Assembly (NCBI RefSeq): GCF_036347135.1 | Contig: NZ_CP108938.1 | Span: forward strand, 3,348,001 to 3,412,000 | Source of the DNA: Streptomyces sp. NBC_00775 | GTDB lineage: Bacteria; Actinomycetota; Actinomycetes; Streptomycetales; Streptomycetaceae | Direction of reading: 5' to 3' | DNA: 64,000 nt | Part shown: positions 32,312 through 41,255 of the stretch, in pieces | Layout of the letters: each line of letters opens with the position of its first letter | Position numbering within the stretch: position 1 is the first letter of the stretch | Translations under genes and position numbers: made by a program | Notes under the pieces: generated by a model | What the model was told of the DNA's origin: nothing | The model's database searches: none | What the model saw: only the letters and a program-made list of their open reading frames with translations

Positions 32312-33514
32312 TCAGGCCTTCGGTACCCGCACGATCAGCGCGTCACCCTGTCCGCCGCCACCGCACAGTGCGGCCGCGCCCACGCCGCCGCCGCGGCGCT
32401 TCAGTTCGAGGGCGAGGTGCAGCACGAGCCGGGCGCCCGACATACCGATCGGGTGACCCAGGGCAATGGCGCCGCCGTTGACGTTCACCTTTTCCGTGGA
32501 CACCCCGAGGTCCTTCATTGACTGGACCGCGACCGCCGCGAAGGCCTCGTTGATCTCGATGAGGTCGAGGTCCGAGACGTCCAGGCCCTCCTTCTTGAGC
32601 GCGTGGAGGATCGCGTTGGACGGCTGCGACTGGAGGGAGTTGTCCGGCCCCGCCACGTTCCCGTGCGCGCCGATCTCGGCGATCCACTCCAGGCCCAGCT
32701 CCAGCGCCTTGGTCTTGCTCATCACGACCACGGCGGCGGCGCCGTCCGAGATCTGCGACGCCGTACCGGCCGTGATCGTGCCGTCGCGGGTGAAGGCGGG
32801 GCGCAGCTTGCCGAGCGACTCGGTCGTGGTCTCGCCGCGGATGCCCTCGTCCTTGCTGAAGACGACGGGCTCGCCCTTGCGCTGCGGAATCTCGATGGGA
32901 GTGATCTCCGCCTCGAAGATGCCGTTCTTCTGCGCGGCGGCCGCACGCTGGTGGGACAGGGCCGCGATCTCGTCCTGCTCGGGCCGCTGGATCCCCAGCC
33001 GGCTGTTGTGCTTCTCCGTCGACTCGCCCATGGCGATGTTCTCGAAGGCGTCCGTCAGACCGTCGTACGCCATGGCGTCGAGCATCTCGATCGCCCCGTA
33101 CTTGTAGCCCTCACGGGACTTGGGGAGCAGATGCGGCGCGTTCGTCATCGACTCCTGGCCGCCCGCGACCACGACGTCGAACTCGCCCGCGCGGATCAGC
33201 TGGTCCGCGAGTGCGATGGCGTCCAGGCCCGACAGACACACCTTGTTGATGGTGAGTGCCGGGACGCTCATCGGGATGCCCGCCTTGACCGCGGCCTGGC
33301 GTGCCGGGATCTGCCCTGCCCCGGCCTGGAGCACCTGGCCCATGATCACGTACTGCACCTGGTCGCCACCGATGCCCGCACGGTCGAGGGCGGCCTTGAT
33401 CGCGAAGCCGCCGAGGTCGGCTCCGGAGAAGGACTTCAGCGAACCCAGCAAACGTCCCATGGGCGTTCGGGCGCCCGCGACGATCACCGAGGTACTGCTG
33501 TTCGTTCCAGACAT
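32312..33514 (-). CDS. Acetyl-CoA C-acetyltransferase (thiolase)
   Basis: 400 residues from ATG 33514. Condenses two acetyl-CoA to acetoacetyl-CoA or cleaves the product. The nucleophilic Cys is in [11 protein letters not shown]; the second catalytic pair is in [11 protein letters not shown] and [14 protein letters not shown]. Length and the [13 protein letters not shown] start are typical of biosynthetic-type thiolases. Precedes meaB; divergent from the epimerase gene. Corresponds to SCO5399 by position. Confidence 0.93.
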   Translation of the reverse strand: MSGTNSSTSVIVAGARTPMGRLLGSLKSFSGADLGGFAIKAALDRAGIGGDQVQYVIMGQVLQAGAGQIPARQAAVKAGIPMSVPALTINKVCLSGLDAIALADQLIRAGEFDVVVAGGQESMTNAPHLLPKSREGYKYGAIEMLDAMAYDGLTDAFENIAMGESTEKHNSRLGIQRPEQDEIAALSHQRAAAAQKNGIFEAEITPIEIPQRKGEPVVFSKDEGIRGETTTESLGKLRPAFTRDGTITAGTASQISDGAAAVVVMSKTKALELGLEWIAEIGAHGNVAGPDNSLQSQPSNAILHALKKEGLDVSDLDLIEINEAFAAVAVQSMKDLGVSTEKVNVNGGAIALGHPIGMSGARLVLHLALELKRRGGGVGAAALCGGGGQGDALIVRVPKA

Positions 33515-33625
33515 GAGGTGCGATCCCCTTACCGGCTGCACAGCCGAGGAGTGAACGAGGGTTTACTTGAATGTACTGAGCGGTAGGCCACCCGTCATCC
33601 GGCGTGGAGTGTGATCGCGCGCACG

Positions 33626-33654
33626 TTGCGTAACCACCTCCGGAGCGCTGCACT
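33626..33654 (+). promoter_or_regulatory. Epimerase promoter (leaderless)
   Basis: TTGCGT (33626-33631) and TGCACT (33649-33654) are 17 nt apart; the ATG follows 6 nt after the -10 box and there is no ribosome site. A weak match, given only because spacing fits. Confidence 0.35.
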
Positions 33655-33660
33655 AAAACC

Positions 33661-34101
33661 ATGCTGACGCGAATCGACCACATTGGGATCGCCTGTTTCG
33701 ACCTCGACAAGACTGTCGAGTTCTACCGTGCGACGTACGGCTTCGAGGTCTTCCACTCCGAGGTCAACGAGGAGCAGGGCGTACGAGAGGCCATGCTCAA
33801 GATCAACGAGACGTCCGACGGCGGCGCCTCCTACCTCCAACTGCTCGAACCCACCCGCGAGGACTCCACCGTCGCGAAGTGGCTGGCCAAGAACGGTGAG
33901 GGAGTTCACCACATCGCCTTCGGCACGGCGGACGTCGACGCCGACGCCGCCGACATCAAGGACAAGGGCGTACGCGTGCTCTACGACGAGCCCCGGATCG
34001 GGTCCATGGGGTCCCGGATCACCTTCCTTCATCCAAAGGATTGCCATGGTGTCCTGACAGAACTGGTCACTTCGGCCACTGTTGAGTCACCTGAGCACTG
34101 A
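33661..34101 (+). CDS. mce: Methylmalonyl-CoA epimerase
   Basis: 146 residues. Interconverts (R)- and (S)-methylmalonyl-CoA, linking propionyl-CoA metabolism and polyketide extender supply. Glyoxalase-fold metal ligands are visible: His in IDHIGIA, Gln in SYLQLLEP, His in GVHHIAFG and Glu in LTELVT. Length is standard. Single gene with probable leaderless start; the adjoining divergent thiolase and meaB support an acyl-CoA role. Confidence 0.94.
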   Translation: MLTRIDHIGIACFDLDKTVEFYRATYGFEVFHSEVNEEQGVREAMLKINETSDGGASYLQLLEPTREDSTVAKWLAKNGEGVHHIAFGTADVDADAADIKDKGVRVLYDEPRIGSMGSRITFLHPKDCHGVLTELVTSATVESPEH

Positions 34102-34344
34102 CCTCCGTATATCTGGGCCGGTAGGGTTGGGGGCGGCCGTCGCCTTTACGCGGGGACGGCCGAGGTCCTGCCGCATTCCAACGAGCAGGACCGAGGGCCG
34201 GGGTCCAGGTTTCGGGGGACGAGCGTCGGGGCAGCAGCCCATGCTCCGCCGTTGATCTGACACCATTCCCCGGGGGCCCCGTTCGGCGGATGGACGGAGC
34301 TCGTTTGGAGTGACTTGCGACCAGGGGACGGATGGGACCGCGCA
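34102..34344. other. Intergenic region, epimerase to scy
   Basis: 243 bp. Contains two small hairpins, GGCCGTC/GACGGCC near 34135-34163 and GGTCCTGC/GCAGGACC (34164-34171 and 34185-34192), which may end the epimerase transcript. The scy promoter must lie in the last ~100 bp; I could not fix its boxes. Confidence 0.45.
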
Positions 34345-37300
34345 GTGCGGGGCTACGAACGCCAGGAGCGAGAGCCGGCGGCTGACGTCGACCACCTCTC
34401 TCGGTTCGAGGCCGAGATGGAGCGGCTGAAGACCGAGCGGGAGAAGGCCGTCCAGCACGCCGAGGACCTCGGCTATCAAGTCGAGGTGCTGCGCGCCAAG
34501 CTGCATGAGGCGCGGCGCAGTCTGGCGACCCGTCCTGCCTATGACGGCGGCGACATCGGTTACCAGGCCGAGCAGCTGCTGCGTAACGCGCAGATCCAGG
34601 CCGACCAGCTGCGCGCGGACGCCGAGCGCGAGCTGAGCCAGGCCCGCGCGCAGACGCAGCGCATCCTTCAGGAGCACGCCGAGCAGGCGGCCCGGCTCCA
34701 GGCGGAGCTGCACCAGGAGGCGGTCTCCCGGCGCCAGCAGCTCGACCAGGAGCTGGCGGAGCGCCGCCAGACCGTCGAGTCGCACGTCAACGAGAACGTG
34801 GCGTGGGCGGAGCAGCTGCGCGCCCGCAGCGAGTCGCAGGCCCGCCGGCTGCTGGAGGAGTCGCGCGCCGAGGCCGACCAGTCGCTGGCCGCGGCCCGCA
34901 CGGAGGCCGAGCGGGTCGCCGCCGAGGCCCGTCAGCGGCTCACCGCCGACGCCGAGTCGGCCCGCGCGGAGGCCGAGGCACTGCTGCGCCGCGCCCGCAC
35001 CGACGCCGAGCGGCTGCTGAACGCCGCGTCCACGCAGGCCCAGGAGGCCACCGACCACGCCGAGCAGCTGCGCAGCTCCACGGCGACCGAGTCGGACACC
35101 GCCCGCCGCCAGGCCACCGAGCTGAGCCGGGCCGCCGAGCAGCGCATGACCGAGGCCGAAGGGGCGCTGCGCGAGGCGCGGTCCGCGGCGGACAAGGTCG
35201 TCGCGGAGGCGAAGGAGGCCGCGGCCAAGGCCCTGGCGAGCGCGGAGTCGGCGAACGAGCAGCGCACGCGTACGGCGAAGGAGCAGGTCGCCCGGCTGGT
35301 CACCGAGGCCAATCAGGAGGCCGAGACCACCAAGGCCGACGCCGAGCAGCTCGTCGCGGACGCCCGCACCAAGGCCGAGAAGATCGTCGCCGAGGCCGAG
35401 GAGAACGCCCGCAGCCTCACCGCCGAGGAGACCGCCTCCCAGCTCGCCAAGGCGGCCCGTACCGCCGAGGACGTGCTGAACAAGGCGTCCGAGGAAGCGA
35501 AGAGCACCACCAAGGCCGCCACCGAGGAGGCCGAGCGGATCCGCACCGAGGCGGAGGCCGAGGCGGACCGGCTGCGCGCCGAGGCGCACGACATCGCCGA
35601 GCAGCTCAAGGGCACGGCGAAGGACGACACCAAGGAGTACCGGGCCAAGACTGTCGAGCTGCAGGAGGAGGCGCGCCGCTTGCGCGGCGAGGCCGAGCAG
35701 CTGCGCGCCGACGCGGTCGCGGAGGGCGAGCGCATCCGCGCCGAGGCCCGGCGCGAGGCCGTCCAGCAGATCGAGGAGGCGGCCAAGACCGCCGAGGAGC
35801 TGCTCGCCAAGGCGAAGGCCGACGCGGACGAGCTGCGCCAGACCGCCACGACGGACAGCGAGAAGGTCCGCACCGAGGCCATCGAGCGCGCGACGACGCT
35901 GCGCCGGCAGGCCGAGGAGACCCTGGAACGCACCCGCGCCGAGGCCGAGCGGCATCGCGCGGAGGCGGTCGAGCAGTCCGAGGCGATCAACGCGGAGGCC
36001 GAGCGGGCCGCCGAGCAGCTGCGCGAGGACACCGAGCGCGCCATAGCGGCTCGCCAGGCCGAGGCCGCCGACGAGCTGACCCGTCGGCACACGGAGACCG
36101 AGGAGCGCCTCGCCGCCGCCGAGGAGGCACTGACCGACGCGCGTGCGGAGGCCGAGCGCATCCGGCGCGAGGCCGCCGCGGAGGCGGAGCGGCTGCGTTC
36201 GGAGGCCGCCGAGCGGATCCGTGCGCTCCAGGCACAGGCCGAGGCCGAGGCCGACCGGCTGCGCAACGAAGCCGCGGCGGACGCCTCCGCGTCCCGGGCC
36301 GAGGGCGAGACCATCGCCGTACGGCTGCGTTCGGAGGCGGCGGCGGAGGCCGAGCGGCTGAAGTCGGAGGCCCAGGACAGCGCCGACCGGGTGCGGGCGG
36401 AGGCGCAGGCCGCGGCCGAACGCCTGGCGACCGAGGGCGCCGAGACGCTGGCCGCCGCGCAGGAGGAGGCCGTCCGGCGCCGCCGCGAGGCCGAGGAACT
36501 TCTCGGCTCCGCACGCCAGGAGGCCGACCAGGAGCGCGAGCGGGCCCGCGAGCAGAGCGAGGAGCTGCTGGCTTCCGCGCGCACCCGTGTCGAGGAGGCC
36601 CAGGCCGAGGCCGTACGCGTGGTCGAGGAGGCCGACAGGCGCGCGACCGAGATGGTCTCCAACGCCGAGCAGACCGCGCAGCAGGTGCGCGACTCCGTGG
36701 CGGGGCTGCACGAGCAGGCTCAGGAGGAGATCACCGGCCTGCGCAGCGCCGCCGAGCATGTGGCGGACCGTACGCGGACCGAGGCGCAGGAGGAGGCGGA
36801 CCGGGTCCGCGCCGACGCCTACGCGGAGCGGGAGCGGGCGTCCGAGGACGCGGCGCGCATCCGGCGGGAGGCGGCCGAGGAGACGGACGCCGCCAAGTCG
36901 CTGGCGGAGCGCACGGTTTCGGAGGCGATCGCCGAGTCCGAGCGGCTGCGCTCGGACGCCGCCGCGCACGCCCAGCGGGTCCGCACCGACGCGTCGGACG
37001 CCATCGCGAACGCCGAGCAGGACGCCTCACGCACCCGTGCGGACGCCCGGGAGGACGCGAACCGGATCCGTTCGGACGCGGCCACGCAGGCGGACACCCT
37101 CATCACCGAGGCCTCGTCGGAGGCCGAGCGGCTCGCCCATGACACCGCCACCGAGGCCGAGCGCGTACGGGCCGAATCCGTGGCCAAGGCCGAGCAGCTC
37201 ATCTCGGACGCGACGGGCGACGCGGAGCGGCTGCGTGCCGAGGCCGCCGAGACGGTCGGTTCCGCGCAGCAGCACGCCGAGCGGATGCGCAGCGAGGCGG

Positions 37301-38193
37301 AGCGCGTCAAGGCCGAGGCGGCCGCGGAGGCCGAGCGGCTCACGTCGTCGGCGCGCGAGGAGGCCGAGCACACGCTGGACGAGGCGCGCCAGGAGGCCAA
37401 CAAGCGGCGTTCCGAGGCGGCCGAGCAGGTCGACACGCTCATCTCGGAGACCGCGTCGGAGGCCGACAAGCTGCTCTCCGAGGCGCAGCAGAGCGCGCAG
37501 AAGACGACGGCCGAGGCCGAGTCGCAGGCCGACACGATGGTCGGCGCGGCACGCAACGAGGCCGAGCGGGTCGTCTCCGAGGCGACCGTGGAGGGCAACT
37601 CCCTGGTGGAGCGGGCCCGTACGGACGCGGACGAGCTGCTGGTCGGCGCGCGCCGGGACGCGACGGCGATCAGGGAACGCGCGGAGGAACTGCGCGACCG
37701 CATCACCACGGAGATCGAGGAGCTGCACGAGCGGGCCCGCCGCGAGTCGGCCGAGACGATGAAGAACGCGGGCGACCGGTGCGACGCGCTCATCAAGGCG
37801 GCCGAGGACCAGCTCGCCGAGGCCGAGGCGAAGGCGAAGGACCTGATCTCGGAGGCCAGTTCCGAGGCGAGCAAGGTGCGTATCGCCGCCGTCAGGAAGG
37901 CCGAGGGTCTCCTCAAGGAGGCCGAGCAGAAGAAGTCCTCGCTGGTCACCGAGGCCGAGCAGATCAGGTCCGAGGCGATCCGCGAAGCGAAGGCGGCCGT
38001 CGAGGAGGGCAAGCGGGACCTGGAGGTCCTGGTGCGCCGCCGCGAGGACATCAACGCCGAGATTTCCCGTGTCCAGGACGTCCTGGAGGCGTTGGAGTCC
38101 TTTGAGGCCCCGTCCGGAAACAAGGACGGTGGAGTCAAGGCGGGCGCTGCCGTCGGCGCACCACGTTCGAGTGGCAAGTCGTCAGAGGGCTAG
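34345..38193 (+). CDS. scy: Scy, polarity-determining coiled-coil protein
   Basis: 1282 residues from GTG 34345 (GGATGGGA upstream; start VRGYERQEREP). After about 60 residues almost the whole protein is coiled coil dominated by Ala, Glu, Arg and Asp, with recurring units such as AEAERLRAEA; a long-period (51-residue) repeat is described for this family. In S. coelicolor Scy organises the tip complex with DivIVA, FilP and ParA and drives polar growth and branching. The tail after residue 1250 is Gly/Ala/Ser-rich. It precedes filP. A same-length antisense open frame is a compositional artefact. The repeats make the gene prone to length variation and misassembly. Confidence 0.93.
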   Translation: MRGYERQEREPAADVDHLSRFEAEMERLKTEREKAVQHAEDLGYQVEVLRAKLHEARRSLATRPAYDGGDIGYQAEQLLRNAQIQADQLRADAERELSQARAQTQRILQEHAEQAARLQAELHQEAVSRRQQLDQELAERRQTVESHVNENVAWAEQLRARSESQARRLLEESRAEADQSLAAARTEAERVAAEARQRLTADAESARAEAEALLRRARTDAERLLNAASTQAQEATDHAEQLRSSTATESDTARRQATELSRAAEQRMTEAEGALREARSAADKVVAEAKEAAAKALASAESANEQRTRTAKEQVARLVTEANQEAETTKADAEQLVADARTKAEKIVAEAEENARSLTAEETASQLAKAARTAEDVLNKASEEAKSTTKAATEEAERIRTEAEAEADRLRAEAHDIAEQLKGTAKDDTKEYRAKTVELQEEARRLRGEAEQLRADAVAEGERIRAEARREAVQQIEEAAKTAEELLAKAKADADELRQTATTDSEKVRTEAIERATTLRRQAEETLERTRAEAERHRAEAVEQSEAINAEAERAAEQLREDTERAIAARQAEAADELTRRHTETEERLAAAEEALTDARAEAERIRREAAAEAERLRSEAAERIRALQAQAEAEADRLRNEAAADASASRAEGETIAVRLRSEAAAEAERLKSEAQDSADRVRAEAQAAAERLATEGAETLAAAQEEAVRRRREAEELLGSARQEADQERERAREQSEELLASARTRVEEAQAEAVRVVEEADRRATEMVSNAEQTAQQVRDSVAGLHEQAQEEITGLRSAAEHVADRTRTEAQEEADRVRADAYAERERASEDAARIRREAAEETDAAKSLAERTVSEAIAESERLRSDAAAHAQRVRTDASDAIANAEQDASRTRADAREDANRIRSDAATQADTLITEASSEAERLAHDTATEAERVRAESVAKAEQLISDATGDAERLRAEAAETVGSAQQHAERMRSEAERVKAEAAAEAERLTSSAREEAEHTLDEARQEANKRRSEAAEQVDTLISETASEADKLLSEAQQSAQKTTAEAESQADTMVGAARNEAERVVSEATVEGNSLVERARTDADELLVGARRDATAIRERAEELRDRITTEIEELHERARRESAETMKNAGDRCDALIKAAEDQLAEAEAKAKDLISEASSEASKVRIAAVRKAEGLLKEAEQKKSSLVTEAEQIRSEAIREAKAAVEEGKRDLEVLVRRREDINAEISRVQDVLEALESFEAPSGNKDGGVKAGAAVGAPRSSGKSSEG

Positions 38194-38244
38194 CCAGAAG
38201 CACCGATTCCATGCTTAGCAGGGACCTTTGGCACAGCTTCTGGC
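38193..38244 (+). terminator. Inverted repeat after scy
   Basis: GCCAGAAGC (38193-38201) and GCTTCTGGC (38236-38244), 9-bp arms with a 34-nt loop. It begins at the scy stop codon. It may reduce read-through into filP, which has its own 5' region of about 180 bp. Weak as a terminator. Confidence 0.35.
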
Positions 38245-38376
38245 AAGCCCTCCGACAGCTAGCCACCCAAAAGGAGTGTCATTCTCCAGATCAAACACGT
38301 ATCCGCTCGATGACACACCGCTTTGGCCCCTAGGATTCCCCCTATCACCTCACCGGTCTCATTCGACAGGAACCCC

Positions 38377-39312
38377 ATGAGCGACACTTCCCCCTACGGC
38401 TTCGAGCTTGTGCGGCGTGGGTACGACCGCGCTCAGGTGGACGAACGCATTTCGAAGCTCGTCTCCGACCGTGACAGCGCTCTGGCCCGTATCACTGCTC
38501 TGGAAAAGCGCATCGAGGAGCTCCACCTCGAAACGCAGAACGCCCAGGCCCAGGTAAGCGACGCAGAGCCGTCGTACGCGGGTCTCGGCGCGCGCGTCGA
38601 GAAGATCCTCCGCCTCGCCGAGGAGGAGGCGAAGGACCTGCGCGAGGAGGCCCGTCGCGCTTCCGAGCAGCACCGTGAGCTCGCCGAGTCGGCGGCCCAG
38701 CAGGTGCGCAACGACGCAGAATCGTTCGCTGCGGACCGCAAGTCCAAGGCGGAGGACGAGGGCGTCCGGATCGTCGAGAAGGCCAAGAGCGACGCTTCGC
38801 AGCTGCGCCAGGATGCGCAGAAGGACGCGCAGTCCAAGCGCGAGGAGGCGGACGCCCTCTTCGAGGAGACCCGCGCCAAGGCCGCGCAGGCCGCCGCCGA
38901 CTTCGAGACGAACCTCGCCAAGCGCCGCGAGCAGTCGGAGCGCGACCTCGCGTCCCGCCAGGCCAAGGCCGAGAAGCGTCTCGCGGAGATCGAGCACCGC
39001 GCGGAGCAGCTCCGCCTGGAGGCCGAGAAGCTGCGCACGGACGCCGAGCGCCGCGCCCGCCAGACGGTCGAGACGGCTCAGCGCCAGGCCGAGGACATCG
39101 TGGCCGACGCGAACGCCAAGGCCGACCGCATCCGCTCGGAATCCGAGCGCGAGCTCGCGGCCCTCACCAACCGCCGCGACTCGATCAACGCCCAGCTCAC
39201 GAACGTCCGCGAGATGCTCGCGACGCTCACGGGCGCCGCGGTGGCCGCCGCCAGCACGCCGGCCGAGGACGAGCCGATCTCGCGTGGGGTTCCGGCGCAG
39301 CAGTCCCGGTAG
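38377..39312 (+). CDS. filP: FilP, intermediate-filament-like protein
   Basis: 311 residues from ATG 38377, the known FilP length within a residue. N-terminus SDTSPYGFELVRRGYDRAQVDERISKLVSDRDSALARITAL resembles the DivIVA-like start; the centre (about residues 60-290) is coiled coil (AEEEAKDLREEARRASEQH...). FilP forms filaments behind the hyphal tip and interacts with DivIVA and Scy. Same strand and adjacent to scy, as in S. coelicolor (SCO5396/5397). Ends with a strong terminator. Confidence 0.93.
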   Translation: MSDTSPYGFELVRRGYDRAQVDERISKLVSDRDSALARITALEKRIEELHLETQNAQAQVSDAEPSYAGLGARVEKILRLAEEEAKDLREEARRASEQHRELAESAAQQVRNDAESFAADRKSKAEDEGVRIVEKAKSDASQLRQDAQKDAQSKREEADALFEETRAKAAQAAADFETNLAKRREQSERDLASRQAKAEKRLAEIEHRAEQLRLEAEKLRTDAERRARQTVETAQRQAEDIVADANAKADRIRSESERELAALTNRRDSINAQLTNVREMLATLTGAAVAAASTPAEDEPISRGVPAQQSR

Positions 39313-39338
39313 TTCCTGGTAGTTCCTGCTCAAGGCTC

Positions 39339-39370
39339 CGGCCCGCACCCCCTCCTCGGGGTGCGGGCCG
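39339..39370 (+). terminator. filP terminator
   Basis: 13-bp perfect stem CGGCCCGCACCCC (39339-39351) with its complement (39358-39370), loop CTCCTC, 27 nt after the filP stop, followed by GTTGT. Confidence 0.8.
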
Positions 39371-39459
39371 TTGTCGTAGGCACGGGGTGGAGCAGAGGCA
39401 CACGGCGAACAAGCGGCACCCCCCTCCCCGCTCAAGTAGCGCGGCCCATAGGTCCGACT

Positions 39460-39465
39460 TAGCGT
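39460..39465 (+). promoter_or_regulatory. -10 element of first ABC exporter (leaderless)
   Basis: TAGCGT lies 6 nt before the ATG at 39472 with no ribosome site between. Same box and similar spacing as upstream of nucS. Confidence 0.45.
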
Positions 39466-39471
39466 GGCCGC

Positions 39472-40455
39472 ATGATCGAGCTCTCGGGGCTGACCAAGCG
39501 GTACGGCGAGAAGGTGGCGGTCAACAACCTCACCTTCACCGTCAGACCGGGCATCGTCACGGGCTTCCTCGGCCCCAACGGCGCCGGGAAGTCCACGACG
39601 ATGCGGATGATGCTCGGCCTCGACCGCCCCACCGCGGGCGACGTACAGATCGACGGCAAGCACTACGACCACCTCAGGGACCCGCTGAAGTACATCGGCG
39701 CCCTCCTCGACGCCAAGGCCATGCACGGCGGACGCAGCGCCTTCAACCACCTCCTCTGCCTCGCGCAGAGCAACGGCATCCCGAAGGCACGGGTGCACGA
39801 GGTCCTGGACACCGTCGGCCTGACCCCGGTCGCCAGGAAGAAGGCCAAGGGCTTCTCGCTCGGTATGGGCCAGCGGCTCGGTATCGCGGGCGCGCTGCTC
39901 GGCGACCCGCGGATCCTGATGTTCGACGAGCCGGTCAACGGGCTCGACCCCGAGGGCATCCACTGGATCCGCAACCTGATGAAGTCCCTCGCGGCGCAAG
40001 GGCGCACGGTGTTCGTCTCGTCCCACCTCATGAGCGAGATGGCGCTGACCGCCGACCACCTCGTCGTCATCGGCCAGGGCAGGCTCCTCGCCGACACCTC
40101 CATGGCCGACTTCATCGAGCAGAACTCGCGCAGTTACGTCCGTATCCGCTCCCCCCAGCGCGAGCGGCTCCTCGACGTGCTGCACGGCGCGGGCATCACG
40201 GTCGTCGAGACGGGCAGCGCTCTGCTCGAAGTCGACGGCGGCAAGCCGGAGCACATCGGTGAGCTGGCCGCGCAGCACCAGATCGTGCTGCACGAGCTGA
40301 GTCCCCAGCAGGCCTCCCTGGAGGAGGCGTTCATGCAGCTGACCGCGGAGTCGGTGGAGTACCACGCGCACACGGACGCACCGCTTCCGCAGAGCCCGCG
40401 TCCGCAGACCGCGCCGCCGGCCCCGCACTGGGGCGACGACTGGAAGAGGGACTGA
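39472..40455 (+). CDS. ABC exporter ATP-binding protein (pair 1)
   Basis: 327 residues. Walker A GPNGAGKST, signature FSLGMGQRLGIA (LGMGQ in place of LSGGQ), Walker B ILMFDEPVNGLDPEG and H-loop SSHLMSEMA. The ATPase domain ends near residue 220; the rest is an accessory domain and a Pro-rich tail (PLPQSPRPQTAPPAPHW). Energises the ABC-2 permease encoded 2 nt downstream. Substrate unknown; drug, lipid or lantibiotic-immunity exporters share this layout. Close paralogue of the ATPase at 43436-44704. Confidence 0.9.
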   Translation: MIELSGLTKRYGEKVAVNNLTFTVRPGIVTGFLGPNGAGKSTTMRMMLGLDRPTAGDVQIDGKHYDHLRDPLKYIGALLDAKAMHGGRSAFNHLLCLAQSNGIPKARVHEVLDTVGLTPVARKKAKGFSLGMGQRLGIAGALLGDPRILMFDEPVNGLDPEGIHWIRNLMKSLAAQGRTVFVSSHLMSEMALTADHLVVIGQGRLLADTSMADFIEQNSRSYVRIRSPQRERLLDVLHGAGITVVETGSALLEVDGGKPEHIGELAAQHQIVLHELSPQQASLEEAFMQLTAESVEYHAHTDAPLPQSPRPQTAPPAPHWGDDWKRD

Positions 40456-40457
40456 CC

Positions 40458-41228
40458 ATGGCGGCCACCCAGGTCCTCAAGTCCGAGTGGACCAAGATCC
40501 GCTCCGTCTCGTCCACTGTGTGGACACTCAGTCTCGCCGCGGTGGTCACCATCGCTCTTGGCATCCTCATCTCGCTGCTGTCCAGGAACGAGTGGGACAA
40601 GCTGAGCGCGGGGGACAAACTCTCCTTCGACCCGACGTTCATCAGCTTCGCGGGGATGAGCCTCGGCCAGCTCGCGATGATCGTGTTCGGGGTGCTCGTC
40701 GTGGGCAACGAGTACAGCACCGGCATGATCCGCACTTCGCTCGCCGCGGTCCCCCAGCGCGGCACGTTCCTCTTCAGCAAGATCGCGGTCGCGGCCGGCC
40801 TCGCCCTCGTCGTCGGCATGATCACCAGCTTCATCGCCTTCTCCCTGGGCCAGGCCATGCTCGGCACGCACAAGGCGTCGATCGGCGACCCCGGTGTGCT
40901 GCGCGCGGTGATCGGCGGCGGGCTCTATATGACGCTGATCGCCGTCTTCTCGATGGGCGTCGCGGCGATGCTGCGCAGTCCGATGCTCTCGCTCGGCATC
41001 CTGATGCCGTTCTTCTTCCTGATCTCCAACATCCTGGGCGCCGTCTCCGCGACCAAGAAGATCGGCCGCTATCTGCCCGACCAGGCCGGCAGCAAGATCA
41101 TGCGGGTCGTGACCCCAATCAACGACGACACTCCGTACGGCCCCTGGGGCGGCCTCGCGATCATGGTGCTGTGGGTGGCTCTGGCGCTCCTCGGGGGCTA
41201 CGCGCTGCTCAAGAGGCGGGACGCCTGA
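40458..41228 (+). CDS. ABC-2 type permease (pair 1)
   Basis: 256 residues. Begins MAATQVLKSEWTKIRSVSSTVWTLS, a cytoplasmic EWTKIRS amphipathic start typical of these exporters, then about six helices. GNEYSTGMIRTSLAAVPQRG is the conserved coupling-helix region. Ends LLGGYALLKRRDA. Forms the membrane channel with the ATPase from the gene 2 nt upstream. Paralogue of the permease at 44701-45552. Confidence 0.88.
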   Translation: MAATQVLKSEWTKIRSVSSTVWTLSLAAVVTIALGILISLLSRNEWDKLSAGDKLSFDPTFISFAGMSLGQLAMIVFGVLVVGNEYSTGMIRTSLAAVPQRGTFLFSKIAVAAGLALVVGMITSFIAFSLGQAMLGTHKASIGDPGVLRAVIGGGLYMTLIAVFSMGVAAMLRSPMLSLGILMPFFFLISNILGAVSATKKIGRYLPDQAGSKIMRVVTPINDDTPYGPWGGLAIMVLWVALALLGGYALLKRRDA

Positions 41229-41255
41229 GACCGCTCAGGACAGGCGTGTGACCGC

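Noticed and set aside
34087..36969. A 960-codon open frame antisense to scy
   Set aside because: Arises from the GCC/GAG-rich repeats of scy; the translation is Leu/Gly/Arg low complexity and the sense strand encodes a known coiled-coil protein.
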